From Chitinophaga japonensis (GTDB taxonomy: Bacteria; Bacteroidota; Bacteroidia; Chitinophagales; Chitinophagaceae), in NCBI RefSeq assembly GCF_007830125.1, contig NZ_VLLG01000002.1:568985-632984 (forward strand): a DNA stretch of 64,000 nt, given 5' to 3'. The translations under genes and the position numbers were made by a program. Numbering within the stretch: the first letter of the stretch is position 1; every line of letters begins with the position of its first letter. The notes beneath the pieces are model-generated. The model was not told the DNA's origin. It was given only the letters and a program-made list of their open reading frames with translations, and did not search any database. Positions 7,872 through 17,800 of this stretch are shown in pieces.

Positions 7872-9257
7872 TTACCGCGTACCCTGCGCTACGGGCCTGC
7901 TGCGGGCAGCCATTGGCGCGGTGTTGCCGGTGTCCACCCTTATTTCCTGCACAACGAATGCTCCCAGGCGGACGCCCTGCTGCAGACCATGCTCAATAGC
8001 TGAACGGTAATGAATGCCACCATATAAACGGCTGATGGCGGCTTCTTCTGCCGCCTGCCGGAAAGACGTATAGCTGCGCTGGCCGGCGCCGTACTCTACT
8101 TCCGTGGTATCTGTAAAAGCCACCTGGTCGCCAAACAAGCGGGTGAGGGTAACGGCGGTTGCGCCGGATACCACGCTGTGGCCGCTGGTGTATTCCGGGA
8201 AAGGCGGCGTTTGCAGCAAGGGCTCCCAGGCAGGGTCTATCTCCCGGTTGATAATGGTTTGCGGGCGGATCACGTGGCTGCGGTACTTCTCATCCCAACA
8301 GGAAATAAAGGCGTCCAGCAGGGTGGCCGATGCCAGGGCGTATGCCTGCGCCGTTCTTACATATCCCGCGCCGGCCAGCCGGCTGGCAATGGCAGTAATA
8401 CCCATCCAGTGGCCGCCGGGCGTGATCTTCTTGGTGGCAAACATGGCGTGGCCGGTATGATGCATCACAAACGGATTGCAGTCCCAGAAGCTGGCAATGG
8501 CCTGCTGCTCCGGCGTAAGCCGGGTACAGGTGTCGTACACTTCCATCATATCCCGGTAGAAGGGGCTGCCGGGACGCAGGTCAAAGGACAGCGCGGGCGG
8601 GGGCCGGAACTGGTTGCAGGAGTCTATGATCAGCGGGTGAATGGTTTGCCAGTAAGGCTCTATAGCATCCATATAATCCGGCGGCGTGGGCTGCCAGCTT
8701 CCTTTTTCGCGGCTAACGGTGTAGCGGGGATAGCCCCGGCTTTCGCGGTAATTGTCTTTGTTTGCGCGCTCCAGCACCTTAGCGCCTACGGCCTCCCCGA
8801 AGGCCAGGGAGCTCCGGATCACCTCCTCCGCCAGCCCGGCGTCCCGGAAACGGGCATACAGGCGCTGCTCAAATACCTTCAGCGTATCCGTGGAAAAGGT
8901 CACCTGCTGCGCCACCACCTGGAAAGCCCGGGCGCCGGCCAGCAGGAAATTATAGCTCCTGCCCTTTTCCGGCTGCGGCATGGACGGAAAGTCCCGGAAC
9001 TGCGCGGCCAGGGAAGGGTACTGCGGCTCCGCAAAGCGCGCCGCTTCATACATAGCCAGGGAGGAGTAGGCATAGATACGGCTGGCCACGGGCGGGGAAA
9101 AAATGTCATACACCATTACATCCGTCAGCCGCTTCATGGACCAGTGGAGCACTTCCGGGTCCTGCAGCAGCGCCGGGTCTCCCCTGGGTGCGGGCTGCCG
9201 GCAGCCTGCGTTGCATAGCAGGATGACCATCAACAACCGTGTATAATATCGTTTCAT
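7872..9257 (-). CDS. Vanadium-dependent haloperoxidase / PAP2 superfamily lipoprotein
   Basis: A 461-residue protein with a lipobox ending at Cys19 (LLCNAGC), so probably anchored in the envelope. The vanadate/phosphate pocket is complete: Lys324 and Arg331 in EKYRSHVIRP, TSGHS with His360, and Arg410 and His416 in SRLYGGIHYRSA. This is the chloroperoxidase-type arrangement of the PAP2 superfamily, so it is either a haloperoxidase or a phosphatase; halide specificity cannot be read. Its ATG overlaps the stop of the FG-GAP protein (ATGA), implying coupled translation. Pairs of this enzyme with ASPIC/UnbV-type proteins next to susCD are frequent in Bacteroidota. Confidence 0.85.
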   Translation of the reverse strand: MKRYYTRLLMVILLCNAGCRQPAPRGDPALLQDPEVLHWSMKRLTDVMVYDIFSPPVASRIYAYSSLAMYEAARFAEPQYPSLAAQFRDFPSMPQPEKGRSYNFLLAGARAFQVVAQQVTFSTDTLKVFEQRLYARFRDAGLAEEVIRSSLAFGEAVGAKVLERANKDNYRESRGYPRYTVSREKGSWQPTPPDYMDAIEPYWQTIHPLIIDSCNQFRPPPALSFDLRPGSPFYRDMMEVYDTCTRLTPEQQAIASFWDCNPFVMHHTGHAMFATKKITPGGHWMGITAIASRLAGAGYVRTAQAYALASATLLDAFISCWDEKYRSHVIRPQTIINREIDPAWEPLLQTPPFPEYTSGHSVVSGATAVTLTRLFGDQVAFTDTTEVEYGAGQRSYTSFRQAAEEAAISRLYGGIHYRSAIEHGLQQGVRLGAFVVQEIRVDTGNTAPMAARSRPVAQGTR

Positions 9258-12200
9258 GGTAAGGTAAGGGTTCGTTTGTTGCCACTATAATCTGTAATAT
9301 CCACTTTATTGACGGACGCGGTAAAGGACAGGTAGCGGCCGGACTGCGACAGGAAGCTTTGCCCGTAGGCAAATTCCTGCTTTTGCGTATGCCCGTCCGC
9401 GTAGTAAACGGTGGCCCAGGCGTCGTTCCTGCGCAGGGGCAGCACCTGTGCGCGCCGCTGCTGGCGGAATACCTTCAGGGGCCCCTGGTTCTGGGAAGCG
9501 GCCAGCAGCAGGCGGCCCTGCCGGTCCTTCAGTTGCACCAGCGCCTTGCCGTCGCCGGGAATATAGATGCCGCTGCTCCGTATATCCGCGGGCGTAAACC
9601 CGCCTTTGCCATTGCCCAGCAGCACCAGCCCGTTCAGCGCATCGTAACGGCCTAATGACACGTCCGTGCCAAAGTCGTTCCCATTGATCACCACATCCAG
9701 GTTGCCATCGCCATTCACATCGGCCGCCAGCATTCCATAAACGGGCGCCAGTTGGGCCTGCACCGGCAGGGGATGGCAGGTAAAGCGGCCCTTGCCCCTG
9801 TTCTCCCAGTAGCAGGACCGCAGGTTGGCCGCCTGCAGGTGCAGGGCCTGCTGCAGTTCCTCTGGCTTCAGCACTTCCCGGATCGTAGCTACGGCAAAAT
9901 CATGGTACTTCGGAAAGCGGGCACGCATCATGATCATCTGCTTGATAAGGTCGTCCCGGGTATGGGCGGGAAACTCCCGGCGCCGGCCGGCGCTGTCCGG
10001 CAGGTACAGGACCGGCACCGCATCGTAGCTGCCGTTACGGTCAAAATCGGCGGCATAGATGCTCACCGGTTCCCGGCTACTGGCGCGGTACAGGGTATTA
10101 AGCCCGGTATTGCCGGCTATGTAGTCCATATCGCCGTCATTGTCAAAATCGCCGGCCAGCAGGCTGCTCCACCAGCCGGTTTCGGTATCCATGCCGGTGG
10201 CGGCAGGCTCAAACTTTCCATTTTTATTATGCAGGAAAACAGGCGACATCCACTCACCTGCCAGCAGCAGGTCCATCCAGCCGTCATTATCATAGTCGGT
10301 CCACAGGGCATCGCATACCAGGCCGGCCTGCTGCAGGGCAGGCGCCGCCTGCGCGGTAATGTCGGTAAACTGCACGGTGCCATCACGGGTATCATTCCTC
10401 AGCAGGTAGCTGCTCACGGGAGCAGGGTATTTGCCCGGCTCTACCCGGCCGCCGACAAACAGGTCCAGGTCCCCGTCCCGGTCAAAATCTGCGGCCTTTA
10501 CGCAGGATTTACTGGTATGGATAGCAGGCACTGCGCGGGAGGCATCCGTAAACCCGGCGTAGCCGTTATTGAGATACAGGCAGTCGCGGTAGCTGAAGCT
10601 GCCGGCCCTGTTCTCGCAACTGCCGCTGGCGATGTACAGGTCCAGGTCATCGTCCCCGTCTACATCCAGCAGGAGGCAGCCCATGTCCTCCGCACCTTTA
10701 CCGTCGGGCAGGCCGGGCAGCAGGTCCTTCTGCACAAAACCTTCGCCCGGGAACTGCAGCAGGAAAACGCCGTGGTGCTGGGTAGCGCCGCCAATAAAAA
10801 TATCATCCAGGCCATTGCCATCCACATCCCCTACGGCCAGCGCGGGGCCGTATTGCGAGAATTTGTGAGGCAGCAACTTCTGGTCATTGAAGTCTATGTA
10901 ATCAAACTCTGCGTGCTTAAACGTTACCTGGCAACTGTCCCCGGCGTCGGCAAACAGGGGCGCTACCGGCTTTTCCATTTGCGGCGGGGCCGGGCTGGCG
11001 GCGGCGTAGTCGGCGGTCAGCACCTGGTTGGCGGCTACATTGCGCCATACCTGTACCTTGCCATCGGGCCAGGTCACCTTTACGGCCTGCACGGTATCAG
11101 TTCCGCCCAGGCCAAAATGGGCCACATTCTCTACGGAGGACAGGTACCCGCGGTAAATGGTATTTTCATACACCTGCCGGCGCGTTCCATCTTCCGCTAT
11201 TTCCACCCAGGCGCCGAGCGCCTGGCGATTGGCCGGCGGGCCTTTCCATTGTATGCGCAGCCAGCGGGCGGTGCTGCGGCCCCGGTTCTCATATACAAAA
11301 GCGGCATCGTCTATATTATTGACCACGTAGTCCAGGTCGCCGTCCCGGTCCAGGTCAGCATAGGCCGCACCGTTGGAGAAGGAAGGCAATTGCATGCCCC
11401 ATTGGGCGGTAACATCCGAGAAAGTAAGATCGCCATTGTTACGGAAGGCGTAGTTGGAGATCTTTACCCGGGGTATCTGCTCCAGCATAAATTCCGTAGA
11501 CGCGTAAGGCGTAGCCATGGCGCGGAATGATACAAAATCATGATCAGTAATGTCCCGGGGAAAACCGTTGGTGATCAGTACATCACGGAAACCGTCGTTA
11601 TCAAAATCCACCACCATGGGCGCCCAGCTCCAGTCCGTCTGCGCAATGCCGGCCAGGAAACCGATATCGCTGAACACTACGGCGGGGATGCTGTCCGGCC
11701 CGGGCACCGTGCCGCAGTTGAGCTGCAGCATATTGCGCGGGTACTGGTGCTGGTAACCGTACTGGTCGTTATTGATGTAGGTGAAATAATTGTTGGCGTT
11801 CATCATCATTTTCTTGCGCAGGTTGTTTTCCGGCAGCATATCCAGGCAGATGATGTCGGCCAGGCCATCGTTGTTGATATCATTGATATCCGTGCCCATG
11901 GCGGAATAGGCGGTGTGCTTGTAATAAGCGGCGGAGCGGTCGGTAAAGGTGCCGTTACGGTTATTGATATATAATATGTCGTTGGTAAGATAGTCGTTGG
12001 CTACATAGATGTCTTTCCAGCCGTCGCGGTTAATGTCCGCGATGTTCAGGCCCAGGCCGTAGCCTTCAATGAGGATGCCGGCCTGCCGGGACACGTTGGT
12101 GAACAGCGGATGCTGCAGGGAATCGCTCCAGTCATTGCGGTACAGGCGGTCGGTATTCAGGTTGCTGCCGTCCAGGGTGCGGGGCTTGTACTTGCTGGGA

Positions 12201-12898
12201 TAGCGGGCGGAGTCTATCTGGTTGGTCAGCACGTAGAGGTCCAGGTCGCCGTCATTATCATAATCAAAGAAAGCGCCCATTACGGAATGGCCGGCATCGT
12301 CAATGCCGTACTCCTTTGCCATTTCCCGGAAGCGGGGAATGCCGTCAGTACCGGGGCCCTGGTTCACGAACAGCATGTTGCGGCGGGCCCCGCTATCGGG
12401 CTGCATGGAGGCGCATACATAGAGGTCCGGCCGGCTGTCGTTATTGATATCTATTACGGCAACGCCGGTACTCCACTTGCCGCTACCGGCCACACCGGCC
12501 GTTGCCGTTACATCCTTAAAACGCAGCCCGCCTTCATTCAGGTAGAGGCGGTTGGGCACCATATTGCCGGTGAAATAGATATCGGGCAGGCTGTCGCTGT
12601 TAAAGTCCGCAATGGCTACGCCGCCGCCGTTGTAGATGTATTCAAAGTTGAGGATATTGAGGCTGTCGCTGTCGGTAATGGCATTGTTAAAATCAATACC
12701 GGAGTGTGCGGCCGGTACTAACCTGAATAAGGTATCCTGCCGGTGGCAAGCAATTAGCCAAAATCCAAATCCCAAAATCCAGAGACGGAAATTCCAAATC
12801 CCAAATACCCAATCCCAAACGGGAACAAAAATGTCAATAGTAAACCCAACTGCTGTTTGGATTTTGGAATTTGGATTCTGGGACTTGGATTTTGGCAT
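9254..12898 (-). CDS. FG-GAP/VCBS repeat and ASPIC/UnbV domain lipoprotein
   Basis: A large secreted protein of 1214 residues from the preferred start at 12898. Many FG-GAP calcium-binding repeats of the DxNxDxxPD type (for example ADFNSDSLPDIYF, DFDNDGFRDVLITNG, DVDGNGLDDIFIGG) predict two beta-propellers. Between them lies an ASPIC/UnbV domain (WLRIQWKGPPANRQALGAWVEI to NQVLTADY). The lipobox LIAC with Cys51 precedes HRQDTLFRLVPAAHSGIDF, the usual mature start of this family. The frame can be extended to 13027, but that would cross the susD terminator, so 12898 is chosen. Everything before the lipobox is encoded by an intergenic inverted repeat (see findings). It is transcribed with the haloperoxidase. 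Confidence 0.85.
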   Translation of the reverse strand: MPKSKSQNPNSKIQTAVGFTIDIFVPVWDWVFGIWNFRLWILGFGFWLIACHRQDTLFRLVPAAHSGIDFNNAITDSDSLNILNFEYIYNGGGVAIADFNSDSLPDIYFTGNMVPNRLYLNEGGLRFKDVTATAGVAGSGKWSTGVAVIDINNDSRPDLYVCASMQPDSGARRNMLFVNQGPGTDGIPRFREMAKEYGIDDAGHSVMGAFFDYDNDGDLDLYVLTNQIDSARYPSKYKPRTLDGSNLNTDRLYRNDWSDSLQHPLFTNVSRQAGILIEGYGLGLNIADINRDGWKDIYVANDYLTNDILYINNRNGTFTDRSAAYYKHTAYSAMGTDINDINNDGLADIICLDMLPENNLRKKMMMNANNYFTYINNDQYGYQHQYPRNMLQLNCGTVPGPDSIPAVVFSDIGFLAGIAQTDWSWAPMVVDFDNDGFRDVLITNGFPRDITDHDFVSFRAMATPYASTEFMLEQIPRVKISNYAFRNNGDLTFSDVTAQWGMQLPSFSNGAAYADLDRDGDLDYVVNNIDDAAFVYENRGRSTARWLRIQWKGPPANRQALGAWVEIAEDGTRRQVYENTIYRGYLSSVENVAHFGLGGTDTVQAVKVTWPDGKVQVWRNVAANQVLTADYAAASPAPPQMEKPVAPLFADAGDSCQVTFKHAEFDYIDFNDQKLLPHKFSQYGPALAVGDVDGNGLDDIFIGGATQHHGVFLLQFPGEGFVQKDLLPGLPDGKGAEDMGCLLLDVDGDDDLDLYIASGSCENRAGSFSYRDCLYLNNGYAGFTDASRAVPAIHTSKSCVKAADFDRDGDLDLFVGGRVEPGKYPAPVSSYLLRNDTRDGTVQFTDITAQAAPALQQAGLVCDALWTDYDNDGWMDLLLAGEWMSPVFLHNKNGKFEPAATGMDTETGWWSSLLAGDFDNDGDMDYIAGNTGLNTLYRASSREPVSIYAADFDRNGSYDAVPVLYLPDSAGRRREFPAHTRDDLIKQMIMMRARFPKYHDFAVATIREVLKPEELQQALHLQAANLRSCYWENRGKGRFTCHPLPVQAQLAPVYGMLAADVNGDGNLDVVINGNDFGTDVSLGRYDALNGLVLLGNGKGGFTPADIRSSGIYIPGDGKALVQLKDRQGRLLLAASQNQGPLKVFRQQRRAQVLPLRRNDAWATVYYADGHTQKQEFAYGQSFLSQSGRYLSFTASVNKVDITDYSGNKRTLTLP
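12758..12896. repeat. Heptad inverted repeat, family A, copy 1
   Basis: Arms 12758-12819 and 12855-12896 are inverted copies made of 7-bp units such as GGATTTT, GGAATTT, GGATTCT and GGGACTT. Both ends close with GCCAAAATCC / GGATTTTGGC. The left arm also carries two 8-bp units. The element is free of stop codons on the minus strand and is read through as the N-terminus of the FG-GAP protein. Confidence 0.8.
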
Positions 12899-12940
12899 CT
12901 TAACGTGGTTTTGCACTCTCGGGAAAAGCGGGGGGATGTA

Positions 12941-12967
12941 AATAAAAGAGAGGCACAAGTGCCTCTC
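12941..12967 (-). terminator. Intrinsic terminator after susD
   Basis: GAGAGGCAC and GTGCCTCTC form a perfect 9-bp stem with a 2-base loop, followed on the minus strand by TTTTATT. It lies 22 bp after the susD stop and 43 bp before the start of the FG-GAP gene, so the downstream pair needs read-through or its own promoter. Confidence 0.75.
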
Positions 12968-12989
12968 CTTCCGCCATTCTAAAACCTGA

Positions 12990-14744
12990 TCAATAATCAG
13001 GATTCTGTTCCAGAGCAGAGACCCCATTGGTCGCGCTCAAATCAATTTGCCGTTGCGGTATCGGGTAGTATAAGTTCTTCGGTTCCCTGAATTGTGCGCC
13101 TCTTAAAAGGCTCATAATTGACGTTTCGTATGCAATATAAGCATTTAAAGTGGAACTTGCTTCTCCCCAGCGCACTAAATCAAAAAATCTGTGCCCTTCC
13201 ATGGCCAGCTCCAGTTTCCGCTCAAAGTGAACAGCCCTGCGGGCAGCGGCCTGATCCGTCCATGCAGCGTCATAAGTACCAATCACATAGTTGGCCGCGG
13301 GTGTGCCGTCGGGTTTCTTGACCCAGCTCTGGTCGTCCATCGCTCTTTCGCGCACCATATTCACGTATTCCCGGGCTTTTTCCAGGGAACCTATCTCCAC
13401 TTCGCATTCTGCGGCCCAGAGGAGCACGTCGGCATAACGGACCAGGATATAATTGATGGCGGTGAGACCATTGGTCCAGGAAGAACCGTCCGTGAGCACT
13501 TTTTCCTGGGATTTATAATACACATTCTTCTTGGGAGAGTAGGGACCGCCATTGCCCTGGTCGCGGATCCAGGAAGCGCCGGGATGGTTGCCCCAGTCCA
13601 GGTAAGGAATGCCCCTGCGGCCTGCCACCCAGTCCAGGCGGGGGTCCAGCCGGCCGGCGTCCGGGGTGAAAGGATCGGTGGCCAATATCCCCTGGTCGCT
13701 TTTTACCTGGTTGGCACCTTCGTTATAGGAGCCGTCCAGCAGCGGCAGGCCATTGGCATCCGTACGGTAGGAGTTTACCAGCTCCTGGGTAGGCTGGAAA
13801 AATCCGCAGCAGCCGCCGGGGGTGTTTTCCGGGTTATGCGGGAAGTTCAGTATCTGGTCGGGATTGGCGTTGTTGCCGCCGCCGCCGTCATTTACAGACG
13901 CCTGCACGGCAAAAATGGATTCCCGGCCGTTCTTGGTCTCCGCATTGTAGTTGTCCTGGTAGCGGGGCTCCAGGCCAAACCTGGTGCCCCTGGGGTTTAC
14001 ACCGCTGGCAATAATGCTTTCCAGGATGGGTTTTGCCTCGGCATATTTCTTTTGAAACATGTAGGCTTTGGCCAGGAAGGCGGCGGCCACCCATTTATTG
14101 GCGCGGCCTATCTGCCCCATCAGCTCGGGCAGGCTGTCATAAGCCGCTTTCAGGTCGGCTTCTATCCTGGGCCAGGCGTCTTCGGTATTCCCTACTTTAT
14201 AATTATTATTCACATAATCGATCGTCTCATCTACATACGGAATGTTATTCCACATCTTCTTGGCTTCCAGGTGGTAATACCCGCGAAGGAAGCGGGCCTC
14301 CCCGCGGATGCGCACGCGGTCCTCGTCACTTACGTCCGCCAGGGCCAGTGATTTCAGTACGTTGTTGGAACGGGCCACGCCGTCGTACACCGCTTTCCAC
14401 TTGGTATTGAAGTACTCATTGGTGGGCAGGCCCTCATACCTTTCTATGGGGTTTACGTCTGCCTGGTCACCGGCATTGGAGCCCTTGTGGGCATCGCCGC
14501 CCGCAATGGAGCCATACACCCAGTTGGTACAGGAAGATTGCCAGTTAAAGCCGTTGTAGTTGCCGTCCAGCACTGCGTAGGCGCCTATCAGGAGCTCTTC
14601 CACGCCTTTTTTGGTGGCGGCATCCGCATCCCCCAACTGCCCGATCGGGTCCCGGGTCAGGAAGGATTTCCTGCAGGCGTACAGGACCATGGCCGCTATG
14701 ACCGCCATTGCCAACAACCCTATGATCGCTTTGTATGATTTCAT
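12990..14744 (-). CDS. RagB/SusD family outer-membrane nutrient-binding lipoprotein
   Basis: A 584-residue protein with a lipoprotein signal (LAMAVIAAMVLYAC, Cys24) followed by FLTRDPIG. SusD hallmarks are visible: RGEARFLRGYYHLEAKKMW in the TPR region, YADVLLWAAECEVEIG, EYVNMVRERA, and the C-terminal ELAMEGHRFFDLVRWGEA with YPIPQRQIDLS. SusD proteins form the lid over the SusC barrel and bind oligosaccharides or other large nutrients. The gene lies 105 bp after its partner susC. The substrate cannot be told because no glycoside hydrolase is adjacent. Confidence 0.93.
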   Translation of the reverse strand: MKSYKAIIGLLAMAVIAAMVLYACRKSFLTRDPIGQLGDADAATKKGVEELLIGAYAVLDGNYNGFNWQSSCTNWVYGSIAGGDAHKGSNAGDQADVNPIERYEGLPTNEYFNTKWKAVYDGVARSNNVLKSLALADVSDEDRVRIRGEARFLRGYYHLEAKKMWNNIPYVDETIDYVNNNYKVGNTEDAWPRIEADLKAAYDSLPELMGQIGRANKWVAAAFLAKAYMFQKKYAEAKPILESIIASGVNPRGTRFGLEPRYQDNYNAETKNGRESIFAVQASVNDGGGGNNANPDQILNFPHNPENTPGGCCGFFQPTQELVNSYRTDANGLPLLDGSYNEGANQVKSDQGILATDPFTPDAGRLDPRLDWVAGRRGIPYLDWGNHPGASWIRDQGNGGPYSPKKNVYYKSQEKVLTDGSSWTNGLTAINYILVRYADVLLWAAECEVEIGSLEKAREYVNMVRERAMDDQSWVKKPDGTPAANYVIGTYDAAWTDQAAARRAVHFERKLELAMEGHRFFDLVRWGEASSTLNAYIAYETSIMSLLRGAQFREPKNLYYPIPQRQIDLSATNGVSALEQNPDY

Positions 14745-14777
14745 TTGTGAATATTTTATTAATTAATGGTCAAATGG

Positions 14778-14825
14778 AACCGGCATTTACATGGATGTCC
14801 ACCTGAAAAGTCTGTCACGCCGGTT
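14778..14825 (-). other. Weak hairpin between susC and susD
   Basis: AACCGGC (14778-14784) and GCCGGTT (14819-14825) can pair across a 34-base loop in the susC-susD gap. It could tune the relative amounts of SusC and SusD, but a 7-bp stem with a long loop may be chance. Confidence 0.25.
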
Positions 14826-14849
14826 TCATATCTTTAATTCATTTATACG

Positions 14850-17800
14850 TTAGAAAGTAGCGCTCAGGCCCAGTATGAACTGCCGGGTCAGCGGATAGTT
14901 ACCATAGTCCACGCCGAAATTGGTGTCCACGCCGCTCACGGCGGGGTCCAGCCCTTCATAGTCCGTGATCGTGAACAGGTTGGTGGTCTGCACATATACC
15001 TTCAGCTTTTCGATACCCGCCCGTTTGGTAACGTAGTTGGGCAGGGTGTAGCTAAGCTGCACGTTCCTGGCCCGGATGTAGGCGCCATTTTCCATATAGT
15101 AGGAATTAGGCTGGGTATTGGTGCTGAAATTGGACACATCCTCGAAGATGGGCGTAGTAGCGCCTTTGTTCTGCGGGGTCCAGGAGTCCAGCACCCGGTC
15201 GCTGATGGCCTGCCCCGGGAAAGAGGGGAAGAAGTCCGTAAACCAGCGGGTATAGTTGATCACCTTGGCGCCCTGCACGGTATAGAGGAATATGTTGAAA
15301 TCAAAATTCCTGTACCCGATGGTAAGGTCCAGGCCGGAGGTGAGGCGGGGATTGGGGTCCCCGAAGAACACGCGGTCTGCCGGGGTGATCCTGTTATCGC
15401 CATCCACATCCCGGTATTTAAAGCGGCCCGGGGCGGCGCCGTCCTGCTCGGGGCTGTCCTTTACGTCGTTATCATCCTGGAAAAGCCCCACCACATCATA
15501 TCCATAGAATGCGGAGATAGGATGGCCCACCTGGTTGCGGGTAAAGGTGCCTATACGGGTAGAGCCGAAGCTGTTGCCGTCAAAATAGTCCACCCCTTCC
15601 GCCAGCTTGGTGATCTCATTTGTATAGGTAGTGAGGGTGAGGTTGGCTTCGTAGCGCCAGTTCTTCGAAAAGTTGCCGCGTTTGATGATCTGCAGGTCTA
15701 TACCCCGGTTGAGCATACTGGCCACGTTGATAGTGGGATAGGTTACCTGGCCCACGGTGGCAGGCAGTTCGGGATTATACAGCAGGTCGTTGGTGCGCTT
15801 GTGATACCAGTCAAAAATAATGTCCAGGGTATTGTTGAACAGGGTAGCATCCAGGCCGATGTTGGTGGTGATGTTGGTTTCCCAGCGGCCTTCCGGGTTG
15901 CCTATCCTGGCCTTGTTGATACCTTCCTGGGTGGAGGTGCTGGAACCGTCTATAGCATAAGCGGAAAAGGAGGCGCTGGCGGCATAGAGGTTATACTGGT
16001 TGTTGAGATCTATGCGCTGGTTGCCCATTTTACCCCAGCCACCGCGGACCTTCAGCTCATTAAGCCAGGAAACGTTCCGCAGGAAATGCTCCTGGCTGAT
16101 GCGCCAGCCGCCGGAAATAGCGGGGAAGGTACCATAGCGGTTGGCAATCCCGAAGTTGGAAGAGCCGTCCCTTCTCACCACCAGGCTGACAAGGTACCTG
16201 TCCATCAGGGTATAATCCACTTTACCGAAAATGGAGAAGATATGGTTGCCGGGGCTGCCATCGCTGTTCACCGTACGGCCGGATGACTGGGTGGTGGTCA
16301 GCGTGCGGTAGTTCACTACATTGGTAAAGGGATTGAGGCCGGTACCGGAAATATTGCGGCCTGCGCCATCGCGGATGGCTTCTATACCCAACAGGGCCTT
16401 AATATCATGGATACCGAAGGTATGCTGGTAGCGGGCGGTATTGGTCCAGGTCCAACTGTAGCCGTAGCCGGCGTTCTCAAACAACAGGTCGTTACCTATA
16501 TTCTCCGAGTTCTCATAGGTACGGGAGGTAATGCCGTTGGCATAAAAGCTGAACAGGCCACCTCCGAAACTGCTGCGGAAGGTGAGGTCTTTCAAGAGGT
16601 CTACTTCTGCATATACGTTGCCGAACAGGCCGAAAGCATGCCCCTTGTTATCTTTTGAACGGGTCTGGTTGGCTACCGGGTTGCTGGGGTTATTAAACCC
16701 TTTGGCCGCGGTGCCGGCCCAACCGCCCATGATGTCATATACCGGGATAAGCGGGTTCATACGGTATGCGAGGGAAATGGCGTTGCCTTCATTCAGGTTG
16801 GTGAGCTGCGGGTTGTCGCGGTAGGACATCTGAATGTTTTCACCAATGCGTACCCGGTTGCCGATGGTAAATTCTGAATTGGCGCGGATCGTATACCTTT
16901 TCAGGTAGGTATTGAGCACTACGCCTTCCTGATCGTAGTAGCCAAAGCCCACGTAAAAGCGGGAATTGTCGCTGCCGCCGGACAGCCCTACGGCATGCTG
17001 CTGGATGGGGGCTGTGCGGGTGATCTCATCGTACCAGTCCGTGCCGGCTTTATTGGCCCTTACGATCTGGTAAATGGGCCCTTTGTTAAAATCAACATTA
17101 TACAGGCTGGGGTCCAGTGCGGGATCTCCTTCAAATACGCCGTTCTTATCACCGGCGCGTATATAATCAGGCAGTACGGGGTCTACACCGGTACCGTACT
17201 GATCATGCCTGGGATTGCCATTGGCTTCCACTTTCCCGGCATTGCGCAGGGCGGTCCAGGTGTAGCGGGCGGTTTGCTCCGGGTTCAGCATGGAAAAGCC
17301 TTTACCGGGTGTTTGCCAACCGTAGGAACCGTCATAGGTCACCTTCAGCTTACCGCTGCGGTTGCCTTTTTTGGTGGTGATCACGATCACGCCGGCGGAG
17401 GCGCGGGCGCCATAGATAGAAGCGGAACCGGCGTCTTTCAGTACGGTAGTCGTCTCAATATCAAAGCTGTTGATATTCTCAATACTGAAGGTAGGCACCC
17501 CGTCCACAATGTACAGCGGCTCGTTGCCGGCAAAGGAGGCAAAGCCCCTGATGCGCACCAGGCTGGTGGTGCCGGGCTGCCCGGAGGTAAGCACGGTAAG
17601 GCCCGCAACGCGGCCCTGCAACTGTTGTTCCGCGTTACCGGCCGGTACGGCTACCAGCTCGTCTGCTTTCACGGTAGAAACAGCGCCGATGATCTCCTTT
17701 CGCTGCTGGGTGGTGTACCCTGTTACTACCAGCTCATTGAGCGAGCTGGCGGAGGTTTCCAACTGGATGTTGAGCGTGGAGGCTGTGCCCACGGTTACTT

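Noticed and set aside
12899..13027. N-terminal extension of the FG-GAP protein gene
   Set aside because: It would overlap the susD 3' end and a strong terminator hairpin; the ATG at 12898 is more plausible.
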